Shown here: piece after piece, positions 1-11,905 of the stretch | Layout of the letters: each line of letters begins with the position of its first letter | Position numbering within the stretch: the first letter of the stretch is position 1 | DNA from: Medicago truncatula | Taxonomy: Eukaryota; Streptophyta; Magnoliopsida; Fabales; Fabaceae | Length of the DNA stretch: 64,000 nt | Direction of reading: 5' to 3' | Assembly: GCF_003473485.1 (NCBI RefSeq) | Contig: NC_053042.1 | Location: 43,425,762 to 43,489,761, forward strand | Made by a program: the position numbers and the translations under genes | Notes under the pieces: model-generated | What the model saw: only the letters and a program-made list of their open reading frames with translations | The model's database searches: none | Told to the model about the DNA's origin: nothing

Positions 1-330
1 AAACAATGAAGGTTTTTTGTGATAAACCAAAACAAAATTGGGTTTAGGATACTATTTATTGAATAAAAGGGGTAAGAAATTAGTTTTCTACATTTGAGAC
101 GGGTTTGAGTATGAGTTCAGGTGGGTACATGTATCTCTATTACCAGTTTTGTACCTATGTTTTGAAATTGAAAGAAAATCGAAACACATACCTAAATCTA
201 GTCAAAACAGAGAAAAATTTATCAAAACGGATTTGGTTCAGACAGGTATCCCGCGGATATAATTTTAGTGTTCGCTCTAATCGAGTGAGGACAAAACACG
301 CTGAGAAGACTCGTTTTGGTTTGTAGGATC
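1..330. repeat. Truncated copy of the hAT-like repeat found complete at 33646-34197
   Basis: The stretch at about 90-260 (a pyrimidine/purine pattern with 'acatttgagacggg', 'tgttttgaaatt' and 'gtcaaaac') follows the order of words in the element at 34020-34180 ('acatttgggacgggtat', 'gttttgaaatagg', 'gtcaaaacggg'). It runs off the left edge of the window and no right terminal repeat or target duplication is clear, so this is an old, diverged copy. A 73-residue ORF through it has no family signature and is not called a gene. Confidence 0.5.
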
Positions 331-828
331 AGTCGGCAATGCTTAAAGTAGTTTGGGATGTTACAAATCGTATCAGCGCAAACTTCTCACAGTACGGTGT
401 GGCCGGGGACGAACCAAACGGAAGCAGATGGGTATGTAACACCCAAGGCAGACACGAGCGGGAGTGGTCGCCGGTGCACCGTTAAGAAAGTACAGTATTA
501 TCTTCATTTTGTATAATTTTGACTAATTAAAATAACATTTTAATTATTTAAAATTATATTTTTATTATGATATGCTTGACAGCAATTTAATCCGCCATCC
601 TTAAAAAGAAAAACAATTTGATCCTCCATGATTAATTAAACAATTAAGACTAATAGTGCACTCTTTGCACGTCGTCTCTTGTTTGGTAGTTCTTTGAATT
701 GGAAGCAACGTTGACTTGTCAAAAGGCACGTGCTGCTTAAAAAATGTTCAAGTTGCTTCAACCATCTATGGGCCATGATTACAAAGATTCTCAAGCTATT
801 TAGGTCTGTTTGGTTAACCTTAAAAAAG
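331..828. other. Intergenic, possible LTR-junction debris
   Basis: No gene is visible. Around 355-480 the base composition rises in G+C and the words 'gggatgttacaaatcg' and 'tatcagcgc' resemble the junction between an LTR and a Met-tRNA primer site of a Ty3/gypsy-type element. No second LTR or coding domain supports this, so it is only a hint. The remainder is A+T-rich filler. Confidence 0.25.
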
Positions 829-1495
829 AGCTTTTAGCTTATAGCTTATAAGTTTGTTTGACAAAAAAAATTCTGTTTGGTAACACTTTTTCACCATGAG
901 CTTATAACTTATTTAACGAGTTTATAAGCTATTTTTCAGAAGCTATTCCAAGTAGCGTTTGAGTTTATACCTTATAGCTTCTCACTTTTTCTTCCAATTT
1001 TACCCTTTTTTTTTTTGAAAAAATATATACCTTCGTTTTTTTTTTACGAAACAAAATACTATTATTCTATTAGTGTTACTTTTTTTTTTTTTTAGGTAAG
1101 TGTTATTTTCTTTATCCTCTGTTATTAGTATTACTCTATTAGTGCTATCTTTTTTTTTGTTTTTGAGGTAAATGTTATTTTTTTTATAAAGTGGAAACAC
1201 TTAAATGATAATAAATATAAGATAAAATTTTAGTGAATAAAATTTAATTTAATTTATAATACATAGGATATATTAAATTAATAAATTTAAAGTATTTTTT
1301 TAAAGAAAAATTAGTTTACAAAATTACAAATACTTAAATTAATGATATAATTTTTATTATGAATTAAAAATACTTTTTATGTCATTTTACATTTATCAGC
1401 TAGTTGAACCACTATTTTTACTAAACACTTCAGTTAGCTTATCTGCTAAAAGCTATCAGCTATCCGCTATTTTTATCAAACAAGCCATAATGAAA
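800..1495. repeat. Degraded MITE-like repeat with 'ataagct' motifs
   Basis: The left part 'ggtctgtttggttaac' and the right part 'tatcaaacaagcc' are imperfect inverted ends. Between them are many copies of 'ttatagctt', 'ataagct' and 'aaaagctatcagct', with poly-T runs and A+T-rich filler. This is the pattern of an abundant legume MITE family related to hAT elements. Weaker relatives occur near 14026-14400 and 21470-21760. Exact ends and a target duplication could not be fixed. Confidence 0.45.
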
Positions 1496-2205
1496 TGAAA
1501 CATATTTGTTAAATTTTTGGGACACCTTAATGAATTCTTTGCCTTCAAAATCTAAATTTAAAATCCTAATCATGACTTTAGCTTATCTATTGAGCAACCA
1601 AATCAATCTAATTAATTTAGAGGATGATGGATAAGTTAAGAGATTAAAAGAAGTTAATGAGTTAAAATTATAATTCAAATTCTATAACAAGAGAAAAGAT
1701 ACAAACATAACTAATAACGTATTAACATTTGATATAAAGTCAAAATATGTGCGGCACGGGTGGCAAAATGCGGAACCAAATACATTATAAGTGTTTTTGA
1801 TATATTTTTTCTCAAAAAAAAAAGTGTTTTTGATATATTTGACTACTTACGAAGAAAACAAAATTAATTTTAAAAGTGTAGAAGTGATTTTGATATATTT
1901 GACTACTCATGAATAAAAAATAATTTGAAGTTGAGGTTTATAGCTTTAGATTTTAGAATTGTTTTTTACAATAAAATTTATAATTCAACATACTTTTACA
2001 TAAATGTATTTATATATATATCATTTTATCTTGAACTCACTTTTAAATTTAATTAGACGTCAAAACAGGCAAGGGTAGACGTCAAAAAAAAAAAAACTTA
2101 ATTAATTTTACAGAGTCAATTCATTCTAAATCAACTTTGTCATCGCAAAATCAAACACAATGTACACTATTGGCTTTCACTAAGGATGATAAAAAAATCC
2201 GCATC
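1496..2205. other. Intergenic, no gene seen
   Basis: A+T-rich sequence. At about 1787-1905 a phrase close to 'agtgtttttgatatattt' occurs three times, followed twice by 'gactact', so there is a small degenerate direct repeat. Nothing coding was recognised. Confidence 0.5.
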
Positions 2206-2210
2206 TGCGA

Positions 2211-2798
2211 ATAACTTTTTTTTGAACAATCAAAAATGAATTATAATAACAATGCTAAATGATATCAAAAGCACAAGATGTGCCAAGATACCACCGCACA
2301 CACCAGTTTACAACAAAAGCAAAGGGTCTATCCAATGCCTAAACACGACATAGGACTAGACCACCACAAATGATCACCAAAAATAAAACAAGCCTTTTTG
2401 GCTTTCAACCACCACAAAGAATAAAACTTAACTTTATCTAATAACTGATCTAGAGATGATTCCTTTTGCTTAAACAGTCTAGCATTTCTTTCATTCCATA
2501 TAGTCCAAACGGTCAAAAGCCAAAGAAGCTGAAGAAAAGACCGTCTTGATCTCACACTACCTGTATAGTGGATAAATTGAACAAAATGATCAGAGATTTG
2601 TTGACTATCAACACCATCACAACCAATCCAAAACCGCACCAGAGACCACAACTCCCTAAAGCAAGGACACGAGAGAAACAAATGACGAGCATCCTCCACC
2701 TGGCCACACCCCAAAATACACAAAGAATCGGTATATCTATAATTATTCAATTGATACATATCTATCTGTATATCATATTTATCAAACATGATACACAA
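2211..2798 (-). mobile_element. 3' end of a LINE retrotransposon (reverse transcriptase zinc-binding tail)
   Basis: The minus-strand reading frame 2798-2328 (156 residues) has the C-terminal zinc-binding region of plant LINE reverse transcriptases: a Cys-rich 'CILGCGQVEDARHLFLSC' segment, then 'ELWSLV' and 'LLWLLTVWTIWNERNARLF'. Downstream of its stop lies an untranslated tail ending at an A-run (plus-strand T-run near 2211-2220). No reverse transcriptase core or endonuclease precedes it, so this is a 5'-truncated, dead insertion, as is usual for LINEs. The start codon of the frame has no meaning because the protein is truncated. Confidence 0.85.
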
Positions 2799-4002
2799 AT
2801 GTCATACTATCTACTTCATCAATATCTATTTACATCCTTATCCTTATTTTTAACATTTGAAAACGTGTATATATTTTTCTTTCCAAATCAAACCCCATGA
2901 GGCATGAAAGTGTTGGTATAAAGCACAGATATACTTATCACGCATACCGCGCGTCATATGCCTGAACCTGCTTGTCTCGCATACCCCGTGTCACAAATAC
3001 CTTTTTTTTTTAAATTTTTTTTTTTCCCAAAATAAACACCTTTTGTGAACAATAACTAGTTAAATGCACCAGTTTTTTTTTTTTCTTCTTTTGGATTTAA
3101 GGGTTGAAAAAAAAAAAAAAAAAGGTTGAACTATATTTAATTTAGTAATAAGAAAAATATCAATAATATATTGATTTTTCTTGGGATAGTGCATGGAAAA
3201 AGAAAAATCTCTATTAAGTCGTATATTTTTATCTTGGTCCCTTTATTTTAGAATCTCAGCTTCGCCTTTAGTCAGGCTAAATATTTTTTGTGGTTATTTC
3301 GGTTCAAACTTATGCCTACCTTTTGTTTATGAGTATTTAGGTGATGTTTGTCCATATGTAAATATAAAGATATTTAAGGAATAGACCCTTCCATTAATTG
3401 CATGGAGGAATATAAGAGGCTAACTCATGCCAAACTTATGCAAATTGTCAAAATCAATAAATGACTCCTACGGTCTCACTCTCATGTCAATGGTGTCATG
3501 TTCCTTGAATTATATATTTTTTTCTTCTCAATCAAACGGCAAAGGTGGAATTAATGTTTAACCATTTGCCCATAGTTAGAGTTCAGTTTCAAGAGCCAGG
3601 GACATGCATCTCCACACAAATTTTTTCCAGACATCTAAGAAAAGTTTAGCCGTGATGGTTGGAATCAACTATTAGGTCCAACAGAAGTTTGACTTCCACA
3701 AATTTAACTAAAGAAACAATTTAAGGTAGAGATTTTCAAAATTCCTCTTTAGTTATCTGTTGGAACATTGGTGTGAAGATGGAAGGAAATTGAAATGTTG
3801 AAAGATTAAAGATCAAGTTATTAAACTTTGATATAGTATTGTGTAATTGAAAAAATAGAGTGTGGAGGTCCCACATAAAATAGAACAAACATTAATATGT
3901 TTAAATAGTGATATTTAATTTTAAATACCTGATAATGATAAAAATAATAATAATTATTATTCTTTATTCATGAATATCACTTCCCACAATTTTAAGTTAT
4001 GT
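2799..4002. other. Intergenic, no gene seen
   Basis: A+T-rich DNA with poly-T and poly-A runs at about 3002-3025 and 3068-3125. A 63-codon ORF at 3193-3384 has no recognisable family and is not supported. Confidence 0.5.
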
Positions 4003-4003
4003 T

Positions 4004-5314
4004 TGTTGTGATAAGATTGAGAATCTTGAAGGTGAGAAAAACACAAGAAGGGGGGGTTGAATTGTGTTTTCTTTTTCTCTCAAAAAAATACTTCTTCTGA
4101 TAGTACTTCAGAAGCAGTTTGAAAATGCTTTTGATGTAATGACCATAATCAAATATGCAGCGGAAAAGATCAAAGCAGAGAAAAGAAGAATAAGACACAA
4201 CCAGTTATCCTGGTTCATTCCATAAAACGGAAGTAGTCCAGTCCCCCTTGCACTTCCAAGGAGATTTCACTATAATCACAAAGATTACAAATGCTCAATA
4301 CTCTCTAAGTATGAGACTTCTCAAAATGCTCAAGCACACAGGCAAGAGTCTTCCAATGCTCAAGCACTAAGCAAGAGTCTTTTAATGCTCAAGCACGCAG
4401 GCAAGAGTCTTATGATCAAACAAAAATACCATGAAATAAGTTTGATTTGAACACTTGATATACTATCAGTGGTGTTCACAATACAATACGATACAGACTC
4501 TAGACTTTTGAATTTCTAAGATATATCAAATTAGTGCAGAAATTCAGTGTGCTTTGTAGAATCAAATTGACAGAGTTTTGGCGCTTTTTAACTTGTGTAT
4601 CTCTATCTACATTCTTCAAGTCTTCACTCCTTTATATAGAGGCGTGAAAGAGACGTTGAGATGATTAGCACGTCTAAAGAGTCGTTGAGTTCCTTTGATC
4701 ATCCACCAGTAATCCTTTGCCTGATTTGAGTGTAGTCCTTTGAAGAATTAGCTTCAAATTCATTCCCATCTTGAAGGAACATTTCTGCAGGCATGGCTGT
4801 TTTTCTTGTCTTGTAGCGTGGACAAAAACAGAGTAGTGGAGGTAGTGGTTGTACACTTGTACTTTGTCAACTCTGTTAACGAAGGACAAGTACTTAGTGT
4901 TCTCCAAATGACCGTTGATGTCTCCCTTTCAATTCTTCGTTCTTCTTAGACAAGGTTGAAATGTTAAACAGCTACTTTGAATCTTCAGTTTAAACTTATG
5001 GATCAATTGTAGCTTCTGGTGATAATTTCGCTTCTGATGAAAACCTTGCTTCTGATGACCTTCTGCTTCCGATGACGTCATCACTTCAGAGGCACTTCAG
5101 CTTCAGAAGCACTTTAGCTTCAGACGCAGTTTTCTTCAGATGCTTCGAATTCCTTTGCTCTCCATTGTTCTTCCAAGACCTATTGAAATTACTTGACTTG
5201 CTTTTGGTCCTGTACACTTGAACAATTATTAGCAATAACCAATTGAAAATTTTTAATACCTTGTTATCATCAAAACTCATTAAGGTTCATTGTGAAACAC
5301 ATTTTGTTCCAACA
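4004..5314 (-). mobile_element. Solo LTR, copia-like, minus orientation
   Basis: Read on the minus strand the segment begins TGTTGGAACAAAATGTG and ends ATCACAACA, so it has the TG...CA ends and TGTTG/CAACA short inverted repeats of an LTR. A TATA box (CTATATAAAG on the minus strand, about 4630) lies between a 'cttcag/cttctga'-rich region resembling U3 (4990-5140) and the R-U5 side. The sequence type resembles the SIRE/Maximus copia LTRs of legumes; that is recalled, not searched. The flanking five bases (atgtt and aatct) do not match, so no target duplication supports a clean insertion. No internal retroelement genes lie next to it, hence solo. Confidence 0.65.
4326..4412. repeat. Three tandem copies of a 27-30 bp unit inside the solo LTR
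   Basis: The unit 'aatgctcaagcac', followed by '(a/g)c(a)ggcaagagtctt', occurs three times in a row with small length differences. It lies on the R-U5 side of the LTR. Such internal tandem repeats differ between LTR copies and can serve as a family marker. Confidence 0.75.
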
Positions 5315-6363
5315 AATCTAACTGAATTTTCTATATTTTCTTCATTAGTTAGTTTCATCTAATCTTGTTGATTTGTTTCTTTTTGAATTTATCCGATTAG
5401 TTTGTTACTTGAGCTGATATGCGGGTTGCTTAATTTTTAAGTTTACTTAATTCTTATGTTTCTCCAAATTAGTTACAAACTCTCCCTGTAAAAGGAGAGC
5501 TCACCTAGTTCAAAAAACACACTAAATAGTTTCATTGAGTTGTCAGGAACTATTTCTCTCTTCTCCATTCCTTAACTTGTGTTGACGAGTCTTTCTTCTC
5601 TTCATCTCCTTTTTTCTGTCCCTTCGGAATTAAGAGTGTTCTTAAGACCATAGTCCCTTTCCGGTTTAATTCCATTATGAATTAAGAAATTAAAAATGGT
5701 CTTAAAAACACAGTCCCTTCGATAATATATGTCCCATCGGAATAAAGAATACTTTTAAGATCATAGTCCCTATTTGGAATGACAATGTCCCGTCGAAATT
5801 AAGAATGGTCTTAACGGTATATAAATATTATTTTATATTTTTCTAATTGAGGAGAAATGGTGGTGTCACCATATTTGAGTGGTCGTAGTACCATATTGAT
5901 AGTTTGGAGAACTTAAAGTTAGAATGGTGTTAACACCATATTTGAGTGGTCTCAGCACCATAACAGAGTGGTAACAATACCATATTAAAGTGGTTTTAGT
6001 ATTAAAGATTGGTCTCAGTACCATATTTGGAGGTGTAATTCTCGAACGGTTTTCTACACTGCAGTAGTTAATCGAACAATTGTAGATGAGCTTGCTTTAT
6101 CCTGGAGTAGGCGTGGTAGATAGTCTGTCTTGCACAATTTTGGACAGTGCCACGAAACGTCTTAAAGAGAGCGACCTGATCGTGACTTAACCTAGTAACA
6201 ATTTCGGTGGATAATATAATTTGGAAATCCAAATACAACTATTTGGAAATCCAAAAACAACATCATCAGATTGGTTAAAGTACTGTTGAGTTCACTGATT
6301 AGTCTTCATCAATGAATGAACTGAAAATACAATGTAAAGAAGTGGTAACTCATGCATAATATT
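5315..6363. repeat. Intergenic with two blocks of degenerate tandem repeats
   Basis: At about 5620-5820 a unit of roughly 60 bp containing 'aagaatggtcttaa' and 'catagtccct' recurs three or four times. At 5850-6035 a shorter unit with 'gagtggtctcagtaccatatt' variants recurs six or more times. Neither block is in a gene. Farther on, 6050-6200 is less repetitive and somewhat less A+T-rich; its origin is unknown. Confidence 0.6.
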
Positions 6364-6366
6364 TTA

Positions 6367-6903
6367 GAGTGTGTTTGGATCGAGTAATTAGAAATTTTAA
6401 AAAAATGAGAATTTTAATAAATTCAAATTATTCAATTGAATTGTCTTTAATTTTAAATATTTTTGTTTAGATGGAGTAATAAATAGTTTCATTGTTATTA
6501 TTTTTGGGCTACTTTTGTAAATTTTGAATTTTTTGGTCAATCTTGAAAGTTGAAAAATATGGGTCAATTTGAAAATTTTGAGGGGTCACTTTGTAATTTT
6601 TAAACATAATAGGGTTCGATTTATAATTTTTTGAAAATTTATTGGGGGTCAATTTGAACATTTTGAACAATACAAGGACTGAAATGCAAAATTTGAAGAA
6701 TTTGTTAGAAGAAATTTGAAAGTTCTACCTTTCTGGTGTCATTTAAAATTTTCTTAATTTAACCAGGACAAAATACTTCATAAATTTTTATCATTTTAAG
6801 AAATGTCTAAATTATTATCCAAACAATGGAATTTACTTAATATGATTTCAATTCTTTCAAAAAATTACGTTACCTCAAGATAATCCCCCATCCAAACACA
6901 TTC
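6367..6903. mobile_element. PIF/Harbinger-like MITE
   Basis: The ends GAGTGTGTTTGGATCGAG (left) and, inverted, GAATGTGTTTGGATGGGG (right) form an imperfect terminal inverted repeat. Both ends are flanked by TTA (6364-6366 and 6904-6906), the 3-bp target duplication of the PIF/Harbinger (Tourist) group. The 537-bp interior is A+T-rich and non-coding. Confidence 0.75.
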
Positions 6904-6979
6904 TTAAATTTATAAAGATGTGGTCTCTCACTCTATCTCTCTTGTTGGTCTAGCTCATTGGTTTGTTGTTGCTCATGAC

Positions 6980-7446
6980 CAAGGGCCGACCTGAACTAGG
7001 CCCACTGTGGCAAGTGCCACACCAGTCAAGGCCCAATTATATATATTTTTTTAAATTCTTTTTAGCTAAATATTATATCATATAAGTTAAATTTTGTAAT
7101 TTAATTATATGCGTATGTTGTTATGTAGTGGCAAGGGCTCGTCCCTTTCACCAATGGAACTTGGGTTTATAAGTTAAATTTTGTAATTTAATTATATGTG
7201 TATGGTGTTTTGTAATTTAATTCCTGCAGTGCCCAATTTTTGCTTTTTAACATTTAATTTAACTAATAATACCATAAAAAAATGCAAAAAGCAAGTGTTG
7301 AACTAGAGTACCTAAAGTAAAATCATTTCATATGTACCACTAATCTATACAATTGTTTTATTAATAATATTGTGATAAATAATATATAAGACAACCTGCA
7401 AAAAAAATTGTGCCACACTGGTTTTGTGAGGCCAGGTTCGCCCCTG
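6980..7446. mobile_element. hAT-type MITE with 8-bp target duplication
   Basis: The element starts CAAGGGCCGACCTGAA and ends GGTTCGCCCCTG, an imperfect inverted repeat of the CAGGGGCGGAAC class typical of hAT transposons. It is flanked on both sides by the identical octamer CTCATGAC (6972-6979 and 7447-7454). The 467-bp interior has a duplicated 'taaattttgtaatttaatta' block (about 7086 and 7165) and no transposase, so it is non-autonomous. Confidence 0.85.
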
Positions 7447-7454
7447 CTCATGAC

Positions 7455-9020
7455 GCTCCCTTATCCTTCCAACAAGTGATACCATAGCACTGGTTTGTCT
7501 TGGTGGAGGAGCTTGAGTAAGATCCTGATATTGGATCATTGTATAAAGTATTTATGGCAGTGCAGGCAAGATATGTGTTTCATTGGTTGTCCCAGATAGA
7601 GATTGTTGGGTTCAAGTGTGAGTGATTACTCCCACATTGATTATGAATGTATTAAGTGTTGGTTGTAACAGCGACGAAAATATAAAATGTGGAAAACGCA
7701 CAATTGAGAGAGAGATTGTTGGTTTCAAGTGTGAATGATTAGTTCCAAACTGTGAATTGACAAGGTGATTGATATATAAGAAAGGCGACTGATGTACTTA
7801 ATGTCTTAAGATTTTAGGTAGAGATGTGATGTCTCACTCTGTATGGTCTTCGATTATTGGTTTGATGTTGCTCCAGATACTCCCTCAAATTCCCCAATAA
7901 AGCACTTAGGCCATGATTACGAAAATTAGGCAACTCACAAGGGAAGAAGAATCCCTACTCTGGCTAAAAGCACACAAAAATCCTTACATAATTCTCAAGC
8001 ATCCACCTGAAAGGTATCCTTTTGATCCATCTAAAGGTCATTCAGGAATCATGCATCCCGTGAATCTTGTTTCGCTTGCACCGAAAAATAGTTTGAGCAT
8101 GGAAGAACAAAGTGTTATTGTCACCAAGCTTCACCCATCGTGCTCTAGATTTGATAACATAAATAAACAAAATATCAGATTAACCCTTATAAATTGTAGT
8201 CAATATTTTAGAAAGGAAAGTTATAAAGAGACATTGTTTTATATATACAAGGGTCGTGTTTGGAACTCCGGGTTCCTCATTTATTAACTTTAAAAGTTGA
8301 ATTTCTAACCATTAGACTATTTGACAAAAAAAAAAAAAAAAATTGTATAAAAACGTCCACGAAATAATCTACGAATCTACAATGTATACAAATAGCTATA
8401 GTCATTACAATAGTTTAAGTGGTGAGTTACATCTTGGTCTTTCATGTGATTGTAAAAGTGGGATACAAACTCTCTGATTGTTATGTTTCTCCTGTAACAG
8501 GTTTAAACGTTTGTAGAAGGTGAGTGATATTTGTATCCGAAACGTTTGTATTGGGTTTGAGTATCCCTTTGTATTCTCATTGAATTGAATAAATTTTGCT
8601 TATAAAAAATATCATGGCGATGTTAAAATAACATTTATTTTCATGTAGATAGAAATCAAAGACTCGGAAGATAGAAATGAAATAAGATGAGGACTCAGAC
8701 TTAAAGGATTGCTTGCATATCGCGAATGATTGCCTTCAAAAAAAAAAAAAAATAGAGCAAACACCATAATGGTACTAATTGATCCAAATGAATAACTCAA
8801 ACATATACTATTATTTTTAGCTACCGAAGAAAAGAAATCAAATGAATCTCACTTTAGAGACTAAACTCTCATAGTGTTTCTCAAAAGCAGAGAACTCGAA
8901 GCAGAAGAATAATGCATGTGAAGTATCTGAGAGGAGCATCACAAACCTAATCAGTTACACTCCTACTAACAGCCTATTTTAGCTTCTTGGGGAAATATTT
9001 CACATATAACTTCTATCATA
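7455..9020. other. Intergenic with retroelement debris and one unexplained ORF
   Basis: Sequence around 7808-7874 is a diverged copy of 6905-6976 (both carry 'gtctcactct' and 'attggtttg.tgttgctc'), and 'gagattgttgg.ttcaagtgtga' occurs at about 7600 and 7709, so this is duplicated repeat material. The tail at 8400-8607, ending 'aataaattttgcttataaaa', resembles the 3' end of a legume LINE. A 124-codon ORF at 7913-8287 is discussed in the findings. Confidence 0.45.
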
Positions 9021-9026
9021 GAAGTT

Positions 9027-9659
9027 CTATGGATCAGAAATGCTTCCTAGACCTGTAGTGGCAAGTTTACTGACAAGAGCTAGAGCGTTACTGGTTATAT
9101 AATAGGCTTTGAGAACCCTATTTTGCAGCAATTGAATTTTCCTACCGTTTTCGCCTTGAAACCCATCAAGGCAAGTATCTTGATCTGTGAGTGCCGCACT
9201 TATCCATGTATTAAGGTCCCCCATCTGGGTACCAAATGTCCTTCTACTAAGCCTTCTGAGCACATTCAGTGATCTATGAAGCTCATCAAGGGCATCTGCA
9301 ATAGTCTCGACACAATCTAATAGTGCAACTTTATTTCTTCCTCTTAAACGCCCGTGTCTAGTTAAGTTTGTGAGATATGCTTGGACATTCTTAACTTCAC
9401 CGATTGTCACCGACACTCCAGCCCTTGCCCACTTGCTAGGGCCTCTTCCAGCACTGTAAGAGAACGGTGCTAGCGAGCGCATACAAAGGTTTTGATACCT
9501 AGTTACTTTGCAAGCTTCTCTAACATTGTTTCTCCCTTTTGCAAATACCAACTGGCTTGCAAGGTATGGAATAAAAATAAATGCAAGCAGTAAGGTAAGG
9601 TGTGATATTCTTCTGACCATTATGGTAAACGAACAAAGGAGAAGTTGAACTTGAAGCAA
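9027..9659 (-). CDS. Plant invertase/pectin methylesterase inhibitor (PMEI) family protein
   Basis: A single-exon gene of 210 codons on the minus strand. Proteins of this family are small secreted four-helix-bundle inhibitors that block pectin methylesterases or acid invertases in the cell wall. The protein has a hydrophobic N-terminal signal segment (about residues 18-40, ending near VFAKG), then the two conserved Cys pairs: C50/C59 in 'EACKVTRYQNLC' and C116/C163 in 'LLDCVETI' and 'DQDTCLDGF'. A Met at residue 14 (position 9620) sits right before the signal peptide and is a likely alternative or true start; either gives a family-sized protein. On the minus strand a TATA-like TATAAA lies 88 bp upstream of the first ATG. 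The family is clear, but sequence alone does not tell PMEI from invertase inhibitor; the closest class by eye is the '21 kDa protein' type. Confidence 0.93.
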   Translation of the reverse strand: MLQVQLLLCSFTIMVRRISHLTLLLAFIFIPYLASQLVFAKGRNNVREACKVTRYQNLCMRSLAPFSYSAGRGPSKWARAGVSVTIGEVKNVQAYLTNLTRHGRLRGRNKVALLDCVETIADALDELHRSLNVLRRLSRRTFGTQMGDLNTWISAALTDQDTCLDGFQGENGRKIQLLQNRVLKAYYITSNALALVSKLATTGLGSISDP

Positions 9660-9746
9660 GATGAAACAAAGTAAGTTATGCTGCTAGTTTGGCACTTGAC
9701 AGTACAAAAATAGGTTGGTAAAGTTAGGAATGACCTTGTAGAGTTC

Positions 9747-9752
9747 TTTATA
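9747..9752 (-). promoter_or_regulatory. Candidate TATA box of the PMEI gene
   Basis: The minus strand reads ACTATAAAGA here, 88 bp upstream of the first ATG and 127 bp upstream of the second in-frame ATG. Position and sequence fit a plant TATA box; no transcript start is known. Confidence 0.5.
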
Positions 9753-11680
9753 GTAGAGTTAGATAACTGTATGACTATTATTTTTGAAAAAGGTGGGTTC
9801 CTTCATAGCGTCCTGTTGTTGTTGTTATGTCTCACATCACTGCACCTTTTCTGAGGTAGGTTGTTACAAAGGCAAGAGACTAGTGAGTTCAACTAAAAAA
9901 GGTATATGGATGGTGATATGAAACAGATGGGAAAAGTAAGTAACATGTGATTGGAAGGTGAGTTTCTCTTTAATCTTGGATAAAACAAGATCTCTATTTT
10001 TATAGTATTGTGAGTGCTTCTGTACAGCTCATTCGCATGAAAGATCATTTAATAGTGCAGTAATCAATTTCACCAATCTGCTAGCTTAAAAATCATAAAA
10101 ACCTCAAATTATACTGATACACATTAAAGAGTGAATAATATAAAGGGTTTACTATAAAACTTCTCGTTCTATTTTTTGGTTTGTTGACAAGCAGTAATCA
10201 ACAGCAGAAATATTTTTTTTTATAGAATATTGATTTGAGTTACCACATTATATTTTGTTTTGTTTGATGCTCAATGCACGGTACAAAAAAGCTCCGAATA
10301 TAAAACAAGTGTTTGCATGGGTTGATGCTCAATGTTGATTGTCCCCTTTAGTAATCACAAGTGGGGTACTGGTTTTTAATTTTCTCCTATAATGGTCTTT
10401 AGCTATAGGTTGCTGTCATCATCCTATTTTATTTTAGCTGTCTTTTAGTGGTTCTTTACTGCTGGGTTTGGTATAGCTTTAATAGTTCCCAGAACTTCTC
10501 TTGTGCATTAATTGGTTTGATTTGTTGAGAGTGTATTTTGGTCTAAACCCCTTGAAGTTGGTGATATATTTGTACTGTGGGTCTTTCATCAAGCCGTTTA
10601 ATTACTGGAATCTCTATATTTGACCCAAAACAAAGGTGACGGATGGATACTTTTTCCTTAAGTGATGTGATAAGATTAAGACATACTCTCCTAATATTTT
10701 GGGCAACTTCTTAATCTTTTGTCATATTTATAATTGGTTTTCTTTCATTCCATATTAGGAATTTCCATAAATAAATATGAAACAACTATTTTTATATTGT
10801 TCGATATCAAAGCCATCAATTATTTGAATGACCGTAATTTTACTCTAGTCCTTGCACGTATAAAACACGTAATTTTCAGCTACCAAAGAGATGGTACATT
10901 GCCACCAATTGTGTTTAACTAGTTAGTCAAAATGGCAATGAAAACAAAGTTGTAATAAGAATAAAAAGACAACGCTTAAGCAACCGAATCCAGCCTCTGA
11001 TCTTAGCAGCACGTAAAATTTGTGTTGGTTTAAAATACAGCAGGTGTCTTTCATGCTTGCATCTTTTCTACAAAATAAAAAATGGGGATGCAAAATTAAT
11101 TAGTATTTGCCTGACTTGAAAGCCAAAAATTAGACTCTATCGTGGATCACATATAAGCAACTGGTAACAAGGTTTAATCAGTTAATGGTATTAAAAATAG
11201 AGTGGATATTCGGATCATCAATAGTATGCAGCATGACTTCCTTCTAATTATGTCGTATTCTGCAAATCAACTGCGTTTGGCATATTTTTTTCCCGACAGC
11301 AATTTCAATCTGGCAAGGGCAACTGACCTATTGTTTCACACTTCACACTATTTTGTACAAGTGATAAACTATGAAATGCTACAGTCTTGAGTGAACACGT
11401 CATCTTATGTTTGTTCTTCACAGAAATAAAGAGCTGTCATGCAAAACTTCACAGCAGAAAAACATGGATTACAAACTCTTCACTAACTGCGATAGCAACA
11501 TTTTCTCTCTTTTATGCAAATTATCGGCAACCAAACAAGCACCAAATGGTTAGTCGGTAGGCAGGTTATAGTATATGCAGTTTGTAGAGCTTGGGCTTGT
11601 GATTGTTTGGCTTCTAGCAGTTCCTCATTAGATTGTAGGTTAGTGTTTCACAACAAAACTAGGTACTGTTTATAACCTAA
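9753..11680. other. Intergenic upstream of the PMEI gene, no gene seen
   Basis: About 1.9 kb of A+T-rich DNA. The ORFs at 10734 and 11202 are 62 codons long with no recognisable motif. No clear terminal inverted repeat was found. Confidence 0.5.
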
Positions 11681-11905
11681 GTTTTTTTTAGCAATAGCAA
11701 ACTTCATTTCAATAATGATACAAGTTAAATGAAATGAAATCAAGAATACTCCTAAACAAGTGGAGCCTAGCTAAAGAAGTGTGCTCTTACACAAGAGTAA
11801 GACCAACTACATTGACTTGTCTCCGAATAAACTCCACTCTATAGTTGGGTGATGCAAACAGTAAATTCTTACACTGATGAACAACGGAACCAGACTCTAT
11901 TTCCC
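11681..11905 (-). mobile_element. Probable 3' tail of a LINE (minus)
   Basis: On the minus strand the segment ends 'gaaatgaagtttgctattgc' and then a run of A's (plus-strand T-run at 11682-11689). That is the usual ending of plant LINE insertions. No coding part remains. Confidence 0.5.

Noticed and set aside
2568-2900. 110-codon plus-strand ORF
   Set aside because: It is the antisense shadow of the LINE reverse transcriptase tail.
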